DNA of 64,000 nucleotides from Enoplosus armatus (lineage: Eukaryota; Chordata; Actinopteri; Centrarchiformes; Enoplosidae): assembly GCF_043641665.1 (NCBI RefSeq), contig NC_092192.1, forward strand, positions 134,001 through 198,000. Reading direction: 5' to 3'. The notes below the pieces were generated by a model, which ran no database searches, was not told where the DNA came from, and saw only the letters and a list, made by a program, of their open reading frames with translations. Numbering within the stretch: position 1 is the stretch's first letter; each line of letters opens with the position of its first letter. Shown here piece after piece: positions 11,909-58,614 of this stretch. The position numbers were made by a program, and so were the translations under genes.

Positions 11909-12700
11909 TCTTCTTCTTCTGCTGCTGCTGCTGCTTCTTCTTCTTCTGATTTAATAGCGGATCACAAACTGACGTGTATAGGTGCATACCGCCACCTACT
12001 GTACTGGAGTGTGTAGCATCAGGGCATCGCCTACTTCACATCAAAGAAATGACAAAACAAAACGGCTATATCTTACTGTCCTGTATCCTGTATCTTTAAG
12101 ATAAATAAAGACAGCCCTGCAACATTGCCTCATTTTCTCACCCATCCCTAAAATCCCTCCCAAATTCCATCCCCATCCTAGCTCATATATCTTATCATGT
12201 AGGATGTTCCTCTCTAAATTATATTTACTACACCTCATAATAAGATGCTCAACATTTCATTACATTTCATAGAAACATTACAAACATCACAATAAACCGA
12301 TATGCACTTTGCCATTAAATAGAGTTGATTTTAATCCATTATGTCCAAATGTTAGTCTTGAAAAAAACACTTCCTGTCTTCTACACTTCCCTTTGAAAAC
12401 CTTCACCCTGACTGATTTCTGTATACTGCGATAGTGTCTCCCTTTGGTATCTGTGTCTCACTTCTTCTGCCACGAATCCCTCGCTGCTTTTCTTATTAAT
12501 GATTTGGCCTCACCTTTTCTAAAGGGAACTTTCATTATTTTATCATCATTTAGTTTCAGAGCTTTCTTTGCAATCTCGTCTGCCTTCTCAATACCCTCCT
12601 CACCAACATGAGCAGGAACCCAACAAAACTGTACTTGAATTTCCTCTCTTTGTATTCTAAGCATTATCATATTTATTTCCATCAATAGATCATCTCTTAA
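11909..12700 (-). mobile_element. Degenerate I-like LINE with RNase H domain
   Basis: On the minus strand a frame at 12458-12685 encodes an RNase H end with VQFCWVPAHVGEEGIEKADE, the WVPxHxGxxxNxxAD pattern of LINE RNase H. Downstream, a second frame (12041-12238) carries the C-terminal ELGWGWNLGGILGMGE block. The copy then reaches a gtggcggtatgcacc 3' UTR block and an AGAAG-rich tail at 11909-11950. The frames are broken and everything upstream of RNase H is missing or degraded. Confidence 0.65.
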
Positions 12701-14579
12701 GAGTTTCTTTTGAATTCAAACTATGTGGAGCTGCAGTAGAGTCAACTCTCTCAGGCCTTACCTCTTCTATCATTGTAATCCTAAAATTATAGCAGTTATT
12801 TCTGATGTAAATACAGATAATCTATCATTAATTCTTTTGCATATAACTACATCAAACTCAGGTATGTACACTCCTGTTCCAACACATCCGCTGCCTCACT
12901 AAATATTGATATATAGTTAAAATAGTTCCTCTTCACATAATCTTGGACTAAATATCCAATGCTATCTCCTCTAGATAGCGTTGGAATTCACTCTGATATC
13001 ACTTCCGGGACGATGATCCGCTACGTCTTCTTATTTGTCGTCGTCTTCTTCTTCTTCTGGTAGTTTTAAATCTGTTGCGACTCTTTTCCGCCCCCTGTTG
13101 GCACAAACCTGCTCTGACGACAGTCCGTGTATGAAAACTCAACATCGACATTGATATTTATAAAATTACAATAAAATAATAAAATATATACTACAATATT
13201 ATGTATACATAAAGTAACATTGTATATTTCCCCCCTTCCAATAAACTTTATTTAATTTTAGAAAGTTACAACAAAAGTTACAACAATGAAACATGAAGCC
13301 GGCGAGAGATTTAAAAAATAACTAATGTTGCCTCTTTAATTACTTACTGAATAATAATAATAATAATAACAATAAAAAAATAATAATGTGTTTACTGCAG
13401 TAATAATAGTTCACTTACTCTTACCCAACATCCACATTAATATTGATAAAAATAAAACATAAAAATATCATTGAATTGATTTTAATACATAAAGTATAAA
13501 CATTTATAAATACTATTCATGATATATATAAACATAAATTATATATTATTCTACAAAACTGGATTTGGAGCTTATTTGAAATTGCTCATGTTGGTATGAG
13601 CGCTAGTGTGTGGTGCTGGTGCTGGAGTGGGTTTGGATGAGAGGCCAGATTTAAAAAATGCTGTCCCCCTGTACATAATCCCTATTGGCTGGCCTGTGTA
13701 TGGGTAGTCGACTCAGCTAATGGTAATGGAGCACCACATTTGGACAAACTGTCAGTAAATATTGGATTGGCCTACCACGTGCAATAGGGGAGTGCCCTAC
13801 ATTTTCCACTTTTAAGACCCATCTCAAACAGTGGCTGAAGATGAACCAGGGGCCCTGGCCTAGTACCAGTGTATCCTACTAAGGAAGGCCTACAGCACAT
13901 TAACATCCTCTGTCCCTATCAAATAAATAAATAAAGTGAACATGATTTCTGTCTGTGTCATGTCAGATAGATTTTCATCAGCAATCGTGGTTATTTAACA
14001 ATGAAGACAACAACTGCCATGATCTCACGCTACTTCATGAGTTATTGTTTTGATTGAGAGACCCCTAGTAGCAGAAATTACATACTGTGCGTTAACTTGA
14101 TGAGTACAATGTTAATATTGTATTTATAAACGATAAATTACCAAAATGAAACCCAAATAGAAATCAACTGGAAAGGTATTTCATTAAATATCCATGACTA
14201 AATGAAAAACAATGAAATGAAAAGAAACTACTGGTAATTGTTTATTGTATAGTTTATTGTTTAAGAGTTAAATCAGGACTCAACAGCAGACTGAGGAAGC
14301 TGTTAAAGTTATTAATTCATTCATTCATTTATTTATTAACAGTGAAGTTAATCTGCTTCATCAGGACTGTGTGAGTCAGATCAGATCTGATTGACAACAA
14401 CCAAACAACCAACTGTCATCAGATTCAAATGGTACTAAATCCTGATTGGTGCAAAAAATTGTGTGACATCACTTTTTTTCCCAGCTGAGCCCCGCCCACT
14501 TCAAACCAGGAAGAAGAGCTCAGAGAAAAAAAACCCAAAACACATAAATCTGTGAGTTCATGTCGGATTCATCAATCGG
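12701..14579. other. ttc1-tmprss15 intergenic region with repeat remnants
   Basis: 12700-12960 looks like further decayed LINE sequence. 13035-13100 has a CTTCTTCTTCTT tract followed by ccgccccctgttggca, like another I-type 3' end on the minus strand. 13795-13920 encodes a TFKTHLKQWLKMNQG-like LINE terminus followed by a block (agtgtatcctactaagg) that recurs at 15541-15745. The rest is AT-rich with no exon seen. Confidence 0.45.
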
Positions 14580-32716
<18,137 letters not shown>

Positions 32717-33880
32717 ACTGACAGCTGCAACACATAATCAATCAATACATCAATCAATGCACCAATCAATACACCAATCGATCGCTAGATCCATATATCA
32801 CTGCATCAATCAAAAACACTTTTTTCTTATTAACTGAACAGAATTACTGAATTAATCAGTTCAAATTATCATATTAAAACTTTAAACCCCAAAACTCATC
32901 ATATCAAACATAATCTGCTTCATCAGAAGTTAAAGAATGAATGAATGAGTGAGTGAATGAGTGACATATCTTGTGGAAATCTTTCAAAGTTAAAGTCTTA
33001 AAAGAGGAAAATTAAATTCCTTGTTTCCATGACAGAAACACATTTTCTTTTAAACAGACTTTTACTTTGAAAGATCTCATTTTGATGTGTTTAATTGTTG
33101 AAGCTTAAAGGTAAGTGATTCCACTTCCTGTCAGCCGAGAAGACAAAGAAACAGACTCACCTAGGTGAAATGAATGTACCTGCAGCAGACTTCAGATCAG
33201 CTGTTCTGTTAGTTTTCTTCAGTTTGTTTCTCACCTGTTTAGTAAAATCTGAAGTTACACACTGACTGGTCGTCCTCTTGGACTCTGAATCTGATCTGTG
33301 ATCAGCTTTTATTGAGCTGAAAATGACTAATGACTCATCAATGTGGAAGCCGATAATCACTACAGTTACTGATAATCATTAACAGTATTTCTGCTGCTGG
33401 AACGAGTCACAGGAGATAAACTATTGACTGTCTTTATATTATAAAATATACAGATATACTGAAAAAGACGTGACTATTCTTTGAAATGAAAACATCGCTC
33501 TGCGTCGTCATGTTGATATTATTAACTTGTTGATCTTTATGATGACCCAAAGAATCAGAGTCTAAAACTGAGAAATTACCTGTCAGAGGTCTTCAGCTGT
33601 CAGCTAGCAATCAAACATTAAATAAATCTAAATAATCAATAATTAAGTGGATCAAATATTACTTACCTCACCTTTTAATTGAATATTAATGATGTCAACA
33701 ACAACATGAAGTACTTCTTGTTGTTGAGTTTCTTGTTTATCAGAATCTAAAGTCCAGCAGCAGTAAACCTGTCAGGTAATCTTTATCTTTAATGTGGCCC
33801 CACCCCCTCTGCACTCACCTGACAGGTGACATGTCTCCTCCTCCTCCTCCTCCTCCTCCTCATCATCAGCTAATGTTCTA
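32717..33880. other. tmprss15 5' region, no coding exon seen
   Basis: An acceptor (gttgcag on the minus strand) just before the ATG at 32716 implies an upstream non-coding exon, which I could not place securely. The sequence is AT-rich with a short (TCC)n tract near 33833-33860. Confidence 0.4.
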
Positions 33881-33892
33881 ATTATAAAAAAA

Positions 33893-34080
33893 TGTAGTCC
33901 TGTGGTATTTTGTATAATGTACTGTAGTAGTTTGTACAGTGTCCTGTGGTATTTTGTATAATGTACTGTAGTAGTTTGTATAGTGTCCTGTAGTATTTTG
34001 TACAGTGTCCTGTAGTAGTTTGTATAGTGTACTGTAGTATTTTGTACGATGTCCTGTAGTAGTTTGTATAGTGTCCTCTA
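33893..34080. repeat. 23-bp tandem repeat, about eight units
   Basis: Units alternate between tgtcctgtagtattttgta and tgtactgtagtagtttgta, each followed by 3-4 more bases, over about 190 bp. Short minus-strand open frames here are products of the repeat. Confidence 0.8.
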
Positions 34081-34342
34081 ATATCCATCCATCCATTTTC
34101 CTTCACTTATCCGGGGCCGGGTAGCGGTGGCAGCAAGCTAAGCAAGGTAGTCCAGATGTCCCTCTCCCCAGCAAAGTTTATCAGCTCTTCCTGGGGAGGC
34201 GTTCCCAGGCCAGATGAAATATGTAGTCCCTCCAACATGTTCTGGGTCTATCCTGGGGGGTCTTCTACCAATTGGATGTGCCTGGAAAAAGGAGGGCGCC
34301 CAGGAGGCATCCTGATCAGATGCATGAACCACCTCAACTGTT
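34081..34342 (-). mobile_element. 3' end of an RTE/Rex3-like LINE
   Basis: Read on the minus strand the fragment ends in a GGATGGATGGAT-type tail preceded by cccggataagtgaaggaaa. It encodes remnants of the RTE C-terminus (a frame with EHVGGTTYFIWPGNASPG, resembling the domain before the stop). Only the last 260 bp are present. Confidence 0.6.
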
Positions 34343-34562
34343 AACTGAGTTAAAGCACCACAAACAGCAATCACTCTGATAAAACACTGAGTGAGTCAGA
34401 GAAAAATGAGAGACATCCGGCAGATAGAAACGAATGAAAGAGCAGGGAGAGTTAATACATTATTAGAGTAGTTATAATCAATAAGAATAAGTTCTCTTTC
34501 AAATCAAACATCGTAAGACATGAGTGTAACATTTTGTAGTAGCATGTGGAACAGTAGAGGAG

Positions 34563-35740
34563 GATTTCAATTCAATTCAATTCAATTTTATTTATATAGC
34601 GCCAAATCACAGCAAAAGTCATCTCATGACACTTTACAAAATAGAGCAGGTCTAGACCGACTCTTTATAATGTTATTATAGAGACCCCACAGTTCTCACC
34701 ATGAGCAAGCACTTTGGCGACAGTGGCAAGGAAAAACTTCCTTTTAAGAGGCAGAAACCTCGAGCAGAACCAGACTCTAGGTGGGGGGTCATCTGCTTTG
34801 ACCGGTTGGGTTTGAGAGAGAGAGGGAGAGAGAGAGACATAGAGAGGGAGGGAGAAAGAGAGAGGGGGAGAGACAGACAGACAAACAGACAGACAGACAG
34901 GCAGAGATGTATGGCAGCACTAGCAGTAGAAATAGTAGCTATAATTATAATAATACTGCAAATATGACTGATAATAGTAGTTACAGCTGTAATAGTAGCT
35001 GAGATTAATAATAGCAGTAACAGCTTCAATAGTAACAGAACTACGACTAAACATAATAACTGTAGTGATGAGATGTCAGGCAGGCCCATGGCAGCAGCAC
35101 CCAGGCGTACCAGGACCACGATCCACAGCGACCTGTGAGACGACAAAGCACAAAGAAACTCCAGGAAGATATAAAGTTAGTAACATGCATTGGACTGTGA
35201 TGAATGTGCAAAGATGAAGAGGGAGAGGAGGAAAGCTCAGTGCATCATGGGAAGTCCCCCAGCAGTCTAGGCCTATAGCAGCATAACTAGGGGGCTGGTC
35301 CAGGCAGGCCTGAGCCAGCCCTTAACTATAAGCGTTATCAATAAGCAAAGTTTTAAGCCTATTCTTAAAAGTAGAGAGTGTGTCTGCCTCCCGGACCCAA
35401 ACTGGGAGCCGATTCCACAGGAGAGGAGCTTGATAGCTGAAGGCTCTGGCTCCTGTTCTGCTTTTGGAGACTCTAGGAACCACAAGCAACCCTGCATTCT
35501 AGGATCGCAGTGCTCTAGTGGGGTAATAGGGTTCTATGAGCTCTTTAAGATATGATGGTGCCTGACCAGTAAGAGCTTTGTAAGTCAGGAGAAGGATTTT
35601 AAACTCTATTCTAGATCTTACAGGGAGCCAGTGCAGCGAAGCTAATACAGGAGAAATATGATCTCTGTTCCTGGTTCCTGTCAGTACACGTGCCGCAGCA
35701 TTCTGGATCAGCTGGAGAGTCCTCAGGGACTTACAGGATG
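34563..35740 (-). mobile_element. Rex1/L2-like LINE 3' part, same family as 21925-24110
   Basis: In minus orientation it carries the LPVWVREADTLSTFKSR-type C-terminal segment, the purine/pyrimidine microsatellite (near 34815-34905), the 3' UTR block with tctagacctgctctat, and a terminal TTGAATTGAATTG tail at 34563-34590. The reverse transcriptase core is absent, so it is a 5'-truncated copy in the tmprss15-csf1r intergenic region. Confidence 0.8.
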
Positions 35741-35744
35741 ATCC

Positions 35745-37260
35745 TGTACAGGAGCAGATGGTGGGGTGTGACTTAGAGGGCCTTGAGTTTCTTCAAGAGT
35801 TTATTGTTTACGGGTGATCCAAGGTACTTGAAGCTCTCCACCATTTCTACTGGCTCACTGTTGATGGAGATGTGGCAGTGGGGATGCTGGGTTTATTGCC
35901 GTTTTCAATGAGTTCCTTAGTCTTGGTGACATTCAGGAGTAGCTGATTCTGTGTGCACCACTGAGTGGAGTGGGAGATGGAGTGCTGATAAGCCATGACT
36001 GAGTTATTGTCCTTCAAAATTGCAAGTATGGCTGTGTCATCTGAATATTTAAAATACTGTGTAATCGGGGAGGGGCTGAGACAGTCATTAGTGTAGAGGG
36101 TATACAGGAAGGGGCTCAGAACACAGCCTTGGGGGGCTCCGGTGTTGGGGATGATGGTGGGTGATGTAGTGGTGCCCACTCTGACGGCTTGGAGTCTGTT
36201 GCTAAGGAAACTGTGCACCCAGCAGATGAGGGGAGGGGGAACGTGGAGATGGATGAGTTTGCTGATCATCTGGTGGCATTGGATGATGTTGAAGGCAGAG
36301 CTCAAGTCCATGAATAGAACCCTGGCATAGTGGCCAAGTCCAAGTGCTGAAGGAGGGTATGGAGGAGACATGCCACAGCATCCTCCGTCCCTGGTTTGGT
36401 TTTATATACAGGTGCAAGTCTAATTGTGGGCTGACAACAGGGAGGATGGAATTTAACACCAATTTTTCAAAGCTTTTCGCCAAGATGGAGGTGAGTGTTA
36501 CCGGTCTGTAGTGGTTTGGTTCAGAGGGGCAGGGTTTCTTGGGAACTGGTATTATGGTATGGTTTTCCAGAGAACGGGTACTGATGCAATCTGGAGGGAT
36601 CTATCGCAAAGGTCTTGAGCAATTGTCCTTGGATATCTTGCCAGGCTTGCACCTCACCAGCTGCTGCCAGATGTCTTCCTCTGTGAAGAGGGTAGGGTGT
36701 GTCTGCTCAGGGGTATGTAAGGTAAGGTCCTTAGCAGTCTCTCGCACTTGTTGGAGCATTTGCAGGTGGCAAAGCGGGCATAAAAAGTGTTCAGAACTCT
36801 GGAGAACAAGGCCAGGTCCGTGAGTGATGGTATGTTGGATTTATTGTTGTTCCTCACCCTCTGAAAAGCCTGTTTGATGTTCATATTGCTGAATTCTTGT
36901 TTGAGTTTGTCCTTATATCTAAGTTTGGCTTTCCTGATGTCATCTTTCAAAGAGTGGTTTTTGGCTTTGAGGGAAATCCAGTCTTTACGGTGAAAGGTCT
37001 GTTATTCCTCTTGAACAACATCCCCCCGGGGATCAATAAAGTATTTCTGATTCTGATGTCTGTGTGTTTAATGTGGGGAGCGATCCATGGTTTTGAGTTG
37101 GGATACCTCTTTAATGTTCTGACTGGGAATGGGATGGTGGTTGATAAGCAAAACTTGATGTAATCTGTGATGACGTTGACTCTGTCATTCAGATTATCGA
37201 AAAACCGTCCAGTCAGGTTCTGGTTGATGCTGTATACTGTATGTGGTTTATTGTGTTATA
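35745..37260 (-). mobile_element. L2-like LINE with broken reverse transcriptase ORF
   Basis: Minus-strand frames at 36654-36950 and 35847-36371 carry SNMNIKQAFQRVRNNNKSN, ARVLFMDLSSAFNIIQ, then GAPQGCVLSPFLYTLYTND and FKYSDDTAIL. The catalytic block thus reads SDD rather than the usual ADD. Frames shift between 36371 and 36654. Within it, about 37010-37055 holds a sense-strand LINE 3' end (ggggatcaataaagtatttc with an ATTCTG tail). Confidence 0.75.
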
Positions 37261-37443
37261 GTGCTTTTTGTTGCACTATGAGACTTGTATGTCAATAAAC
37301 CCAATACAAATAAATGTATTTGTAAATACACAATAAACAGTGACCTGCTCCATTTATGGTTGAATGCAATACTGTTATTGTTTCTATATAAACCTCATTG
37401 TGTTAGCGACACAAGTAATTGATTATATCGACACCCTCTTAAA

Positions 37444-38201
37444 ATAATGGCCTAAGTCATTTTTTCAGGTTTTTCAGAAAACACAAAAAACTGAACCAAA
37501 TATTGAATATATGATATTTATTAATAATTTCACTCAAAAAGGTTATGACAATAGATGACTATTGACATTGTAATAACAATGTCTGTCAATTATGTAACAT
37601 AAGAGGAATAAATTACTGATTTTTGAACATGCCTTTGTGACTTTAAACCTTTTTAAAAGGTTCTGATTCTGATTCTGATTTAAACCTTCAACTCTGATTA
37701 CTAATATTATGTTCAAGTGAGATTTTCATTAAATAAAAATACAAAAGTAAAGAGGATCCTTTGTAATTTTTTAGTTATACACATAATTTCTAGCTTCAAA
37801 TCTTTCTTAATTAGATCATGGAATGTGGAAAAAATGAGACAAAAACTGAAAGCCTACCACTTGTAACAGCCACATATTCTGGAGTCTTTCCACTCTTTGC
37901 TAAATGCTAGCTTCGTGGACTTAGCTATTTTGCTGACTAAAATGCTGACTAAAAAGACTGAATAAAAAGACTAAATAACTATGCAATATTTATAGCCTAG
38001 CCTATATTATAGTAAACCTCATCATTTACCAATAGGGGACGAGCCCTGAATCATGGAAATAACTTCAGTGGCTAGGTAGATTTTCGTTCTTCTTGAAGTA
38101 GCCGCCATCTTGAAAAGCTTGTAAAATTGCCTAAGTCACATTGTCTTTTGACTTAGGCAAAATAAAACGGCCTAAGTCACACTCTTGACATAGGCCATTA
38201 T
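37444..38201. mobile_element. Putative non-autonomous TIR element with ATAATGGCCTAAGTCA ends
   Basis: ATAATGGCCTAAGTCA at the left end is mirrored by TGACATAGGCCATTAT at the right end, 758 bp apart, with one mismatch over 16 bp. Internal copies of GCCTAAGTCA occur near 38131 and 38170, with an inverted one near 38150. There is no transposase frame. Target duplication and superfamily were not resolved. Confidence 0.55.
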
Positions 38202-39406
38202 ACTACAGGGGTAGACTCGCATGATCTGTTCAACTGAGGATGCAGGCAATTTTACCAGAGGTGGCCAGCATCAGGAGGAGATGATTTAGGCAAAAAAGGT
38301 GACGATATTTGTTGTAACATGATTTTTAAGGTCATTTCATTCACTGAGCCGCTCAAAGGCTACCAGCTGCTACCAGCAACTTTTAAGGTGGAATGTTTTC
38401 TTGCACAAAACAAAAACAAAATCTTCAAAAAGTGTTGGAGTTGGCTTCTATTAAATGTATATTTTTAACTACATTAATTATTTAGAAACCATTTATGGGG
38501 GGACAACTTCATGTTTTTCAGAAGTTGGAGGGGACTCGTTCGACCCCCCAGGATCAGGTTACAGATTGTTCAAAAGACAAAAACAAAGCAAAAACAAACT
38601 CTGGTTAAATTTTGCTGAATTCAAACTGAACACATGTCTGTTAATCAGACATAATAAGACAAAGCACTTTAAACCTTAGTTTAGTTAGAGTTAGTCTCTG
38701 CTGTGTCTCTCCACACTTTTAAACTGAATTTTGACTCAGGTCATTTCCTTTGTAGAATTTGTGGGGTTTAATGACATTAACAAGGGTTTATAATGCGTTA
38801 CAATTACACACATATGACACGTGTTGGATTTTATAAAGCTGATTCTGTTTTGGGGCAATAAAGAGAATAAATGAAAATGAAAAATATTTCAGATATATAA
38901 TATTACAAAGAATCAGAATTACATCCCTTACCTGTCAGTGAAGAAAAGGCTTTGAAACAACATTCAGACACAGTGCACGGAGAAAAGGTTTTTGTAAGAA
39001 TAAATAAAATGTGAGATTTAGTATTTTAAAAAAAACACTTTATTTAACAGTCTGGTTATAGAAAAATTACATTTTGTGATTGTATTTAAAATACTTAAAT
39101 CATTCACCGTCATCTCAAAATCTCTAATAAAGGCATAACAATGCAACAAAAATTTTGTGGTTTTCACCCTCGACCAAACTTAGAGTTTGGTTCGTGGCTT
39201 GTCAAAAATTATTTTCATATAATTTTGTAAGTTTTTACAAAATACACAGAACAATTTGGTTGTTGCTCTTTGTGTGTGTGTTTGTGGTTTCATGTTGTAG
39301 CAGATGTTCACTCTGAATCTTTGAATAAAAGTTTCATTTTGTACGCCTTATTACATGCAGTGGAGACAACATGAGAAATGAAACACATTTTGTTTGGACG
39401 AGACAA
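38202..39406. other. Upstream of the csf1r stop: unique AT-rich sequence, no gene seen
   Basis: The last 300 bp probably hold the csf1r 3' untranslated region (an aataaa-like word, written on the minus strand as tttatt, occurs near 39042). Otherwise AT-rich, without open frames of note. Confidence 0.4.
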
Positions 39407-55555
<16,149 letters not shown>

Positions 55556-55604
55556 CTGAAAGAAACAAACCATAAATCAGTTCAACAACAACACTAACAA
55601 TGAT

Positions 55605-55770
55605 GTGAAGTTTTTCCTCGCCACTGTCGCCAAAGTGCTTGCTCATGGTGGGACCTGTTGGTCTCTGTAATAACATTATAAAGAGTTGGTTTAGACCTGC
55701 TGTATTAGTAAAGTGACATGAGCTGACTTTTTGTTGTGATTTGGCGCTATATAAATAAAATTGAATTGAA
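55605..55770 (+). mobile_element. LINE 3' tail fragment (Rex1/L2-like) near the csf1r D1 exon
   Basis: The block tggtgggacctgttggtctc, followed by tagacctgctgtat and ttggcgctatataaataaaa with an ATTGAATTGAA tail, matches the 3' ends at 24000-24090 and 34563-34700. Only the last 165 bp are present. Confidence 0.8.
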
Positions 55771-56436
55771 TGATGACAACACATGACCACGCCCACATGC
55801 AATGGTCACACCCACTTGTGTTGATGGGTGTGGTTACAAACACTAGCTAGACCCCTGACCACACATAGCTTTTTAGCTTTTTTTTAGCTCCTAGTTTTAT
55901 TTTTTGTGGCACGTTTCCTGTCTGGTTAAGTCCAACAGGTTGTTCACACATACGGACTCAAAGTAGCTGCTCTCTCTTCAGTATTCACGTCTTAATGAAA
56001 GTGGTGCTGGTAGTCTGGTTAAAAATCAGTTAAGGCAAGTTTTAAAAAAGGCAGTACTGAGTAACACCACAGTACTAAATACTACTACTGATACACAGTA
56101 ACATCTCACTACTCAGTATACCATAATACACAGAAACACTACCACTGGATGGATGATATAACATGACTTTATTTAAAATCAGAGAAGAAAAAGCAATTCA
56201 AAATCAAAAATCACTGAAATTACACTTGAATTATGACAATTTATTGTGAAACAAATATTAATGCTGAAGTTTGATTATCAGTGTGTTTAAATCTATTGAT
56301 TGAATTGTTTAATAACTGACACTGTCATTGGTTATCTGGTAAAAAGAATTTAAAATCATTGGCCAGCTCAATAAGAGCAAATCAACCTTATTGGCTGGTT
56401 TAGAAGATATTTCACTGTCAGTACAAACGGAGGATC

Positions 56437-58614
56437 TCATTGGCTGGGAGCAGTGATTGGCAGGGCAGCAGGAGGTCTCTTGGTGATTTCCTGCAGTTGG
56501 GTGGCGATGCGGGACGTCTGCAGCAGTAAAGCCTGATGGTTTTCAACCAGCAGACTCTGGTGACGAGCCACATTCTGCAGGTCCTGGATCTGCTGGGAAC
56601 CCTGAGGACACAACGTCAGAAAACAGGTTAGTTCAGTTAAACTGGATCAGACTAGATGTCACGTCACCTGTCAATGATGAGATAATGAATATGAGATCTT
56701 GTTAGTTTTTCTGTGGAACAGTCCAGGTTGATTATTAAAAGACTTATCTTTAACTCAGACCAGATTAGACCATTGTAGTCTGGACTGGTTATGGTGTATC
56801 TGTTGTGAAAATCCAGACTGCAAGTGAGAAAGAATCTGAAATGGGACACAGCTAAAAAAATCCTACTTGATGTCTGACCAAGTAACTTAACCACCTAGGT
56901 CTAAACTAAATCTGAGATGAACTAAACGAAAACGTATCTGGGCCTTATATAAATTAAACTAAACCTCAGATAAACCAAACTAAACTAAACTAAAGCTAAA
57001 TTAAACCAAACTAAACTTAAACTTAACTGTACAAACCTGAGTTCCCAGCATGCTGAGCAATTTGACCACCTTGGTCTGGCCTAAACTAAACTAAACTTAA
57101 ACCAAACTAAGCTAAACTAAAAGTACACTAAACTTGCTGAATTAAACAAAACAACACTTAAACTAAACTTGAGGTTAACTAAACTAAACTAAACCTCAGA
57201 TAAACTAAGCTGCACTAAATCATATCTAAACTCAAAGAGCAACTTGCAGGTTGATTTTTTTAACTATATTGATACTTAACCTTTGCTGAAAAAGACCATT
57301 TGAAAAGTTAATGTTTGAGTTTTATATGTTTTAAAGACATGTAGTGGTCGTTTTGAGCAATGCTCTTAAATACTCAATGGGTCATATTACAAAACAAAAG
57401 TCTGTCTCAGTGCAATGTGGGTAGTAGGTTGTAATTTACTGAGTCCTATTTTTCAGATGTTTTATGTTGCATTTCACTGTTTTTCATCATGGCGAATTAT
57501 TGTGTTTGTGCAGCAGTCCACAGTTTTACTAACAGGAAAAGGACCAGCGCTAGCTCTTGTGCTTGGGTGTGTGTTGTTCAGGCAAAGAGACGGGACTTTA
57601 GTGCTTCATCTGTAACAAAAAACGCATTTGTGTGCAGCACTTATTATCCAGAGGATTATGTTCCCGGCAATTTGACGGAGTTCAGGATGGAAGGTTGTGT
57701 GAGACTGACAGCTGGTCTGACTCCTTCAGTTGACACATCTGCTTCATCAGGTCCACCGTCAGCAACAGCTTCTGGTTCTGCTGCCGACAGAAGTAATGGT
57801 CCGTCAGAGATTCAGCTTGACCAAAACATGGACTGTGCACCGCAAGTCTTGTTTTTTAATGTTTGCTACCTTCCAAATTAGGGTTAGGTACAGCACCGTA
57901 AAATGTAGCGTGAGATTATATCAGGCGCTGCCAGATACAACTGATACAAGCTGATACTTCAGTTTGTGAAAGTATCAATACTCCTGCCTGACAATCAATA
58001 CTAGTTTTGTTATAGCCTGATATGTAACAGCAAACTTTACAATACTGTGATGTGAACAGAGCGTTAACTATCGTTAGCCAATCACTCAGCAGGACACCTG
58101 TCCAGTTCTCCATTGGTTCTCATACTACAACTCAATTTTTCTCCTGTGGCCATTATTTGTTCTAATCCTGTTCCTGGTCTCTTGGACACCTACTAGGCCC
58201 ATAATTAGAAGGCTGTGGTCCATTATATGCATATGAATATACAATTCTCAATGTCTTTAGTGTCAAAACCAGCATTGGGATCCGTACGTCTTAGTGTATT
58301 TTCCTACACATTGATCCACTGGGGTCTCCAACCTGCAAGGTGCTCTTTAAACTAAGCTAGACTTAAGCTAAACTAAAGTGGATCCACCTGAGTTCCCAGC
58401 ATGTCAAGCAGTTGGACCACCTGGCCTTGGCCCTTGGCGACCTCCTTCTGGACCAGGACCAGCTGTTTCAGCAGATCCAGGACCTCCTTCCTCCACGGCC
58501 CCTCCTGCTGCTGATCCAGGACCAACTCTGACAGCCTGGGGGGAGGATGGGTGTCTGCATTCGGACCAGTGAGGCGGATCTCCGTGGCAGCAAGTGGGTT
58601 GTCATGGTGATCAC
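56437..58614 (-). CDS. Last two exons of an unidentified coiled-coil protein gene
   Basis: I do not recognise this gene. Exon 58388-58614 (acceptor ctgcag, donor CAG-GTGGAT, entering in phase 1) encodes 75 full codons with LDQQQEGPWRKEVLDLLKQL and VQLLDMLGTQ. Exon 56437-56601 encodes GSQQIQDLQNVARHQSLL, a helical stretch rich in Q and L, and ends TAPSQ with a stop at 56437. The phases match across the intron. The amphipathic heptad-like pattern suggests a dimerisation helix, as at the C-terminus of MADF/Myb-SANT-type DNA-binding proteins, but that is a guess. Upstream exons were not found in this window. It lies 5' of csf1r on the same strand. Confidence 0.55.
57037..57085 (-). pseudogene. 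Relic copy of the exon end at 58388
   Basis: On the minus strand this reads as KVVKLLSMLGTQ followed by a GT donor (GTTTGT), matching the last codons QVVQLLDMLGTQ of exon 58388-58614; roughly 39 of 46 positions agree by eye. ACTAAACTAAA-type repeats flank both sites. It has no acceptor and looks like a decayed exon-end duplication. Confidence 0.6.
57489..57881 (+). pseudogene. Degenerate THAP-like zinc-finger ORF inside the intron of the unidentified gene
   Basis: A 130-codon open frame starts MANYCVCAAVHSF and continues with a KRRDFSASS segment and NAFVCSTYYPEDYVPG, then GCVRLTAGLTPSV. The order (N-terminal cysteines, then VCSxHFxxxDF, then LKxGAVPTI) is that of a THAP domain, found in transposon-derived and host DNA-binding proteins. 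The zinc-ligand histidine after VCS is replaced (CSTYY) and the WIxNI-like core is unclear, so zinc binding is doubtful. It may be the remnant of a retrocopy or a P-element-like transposon. No promoter or partner exon is seen. Confidence 0.4.
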
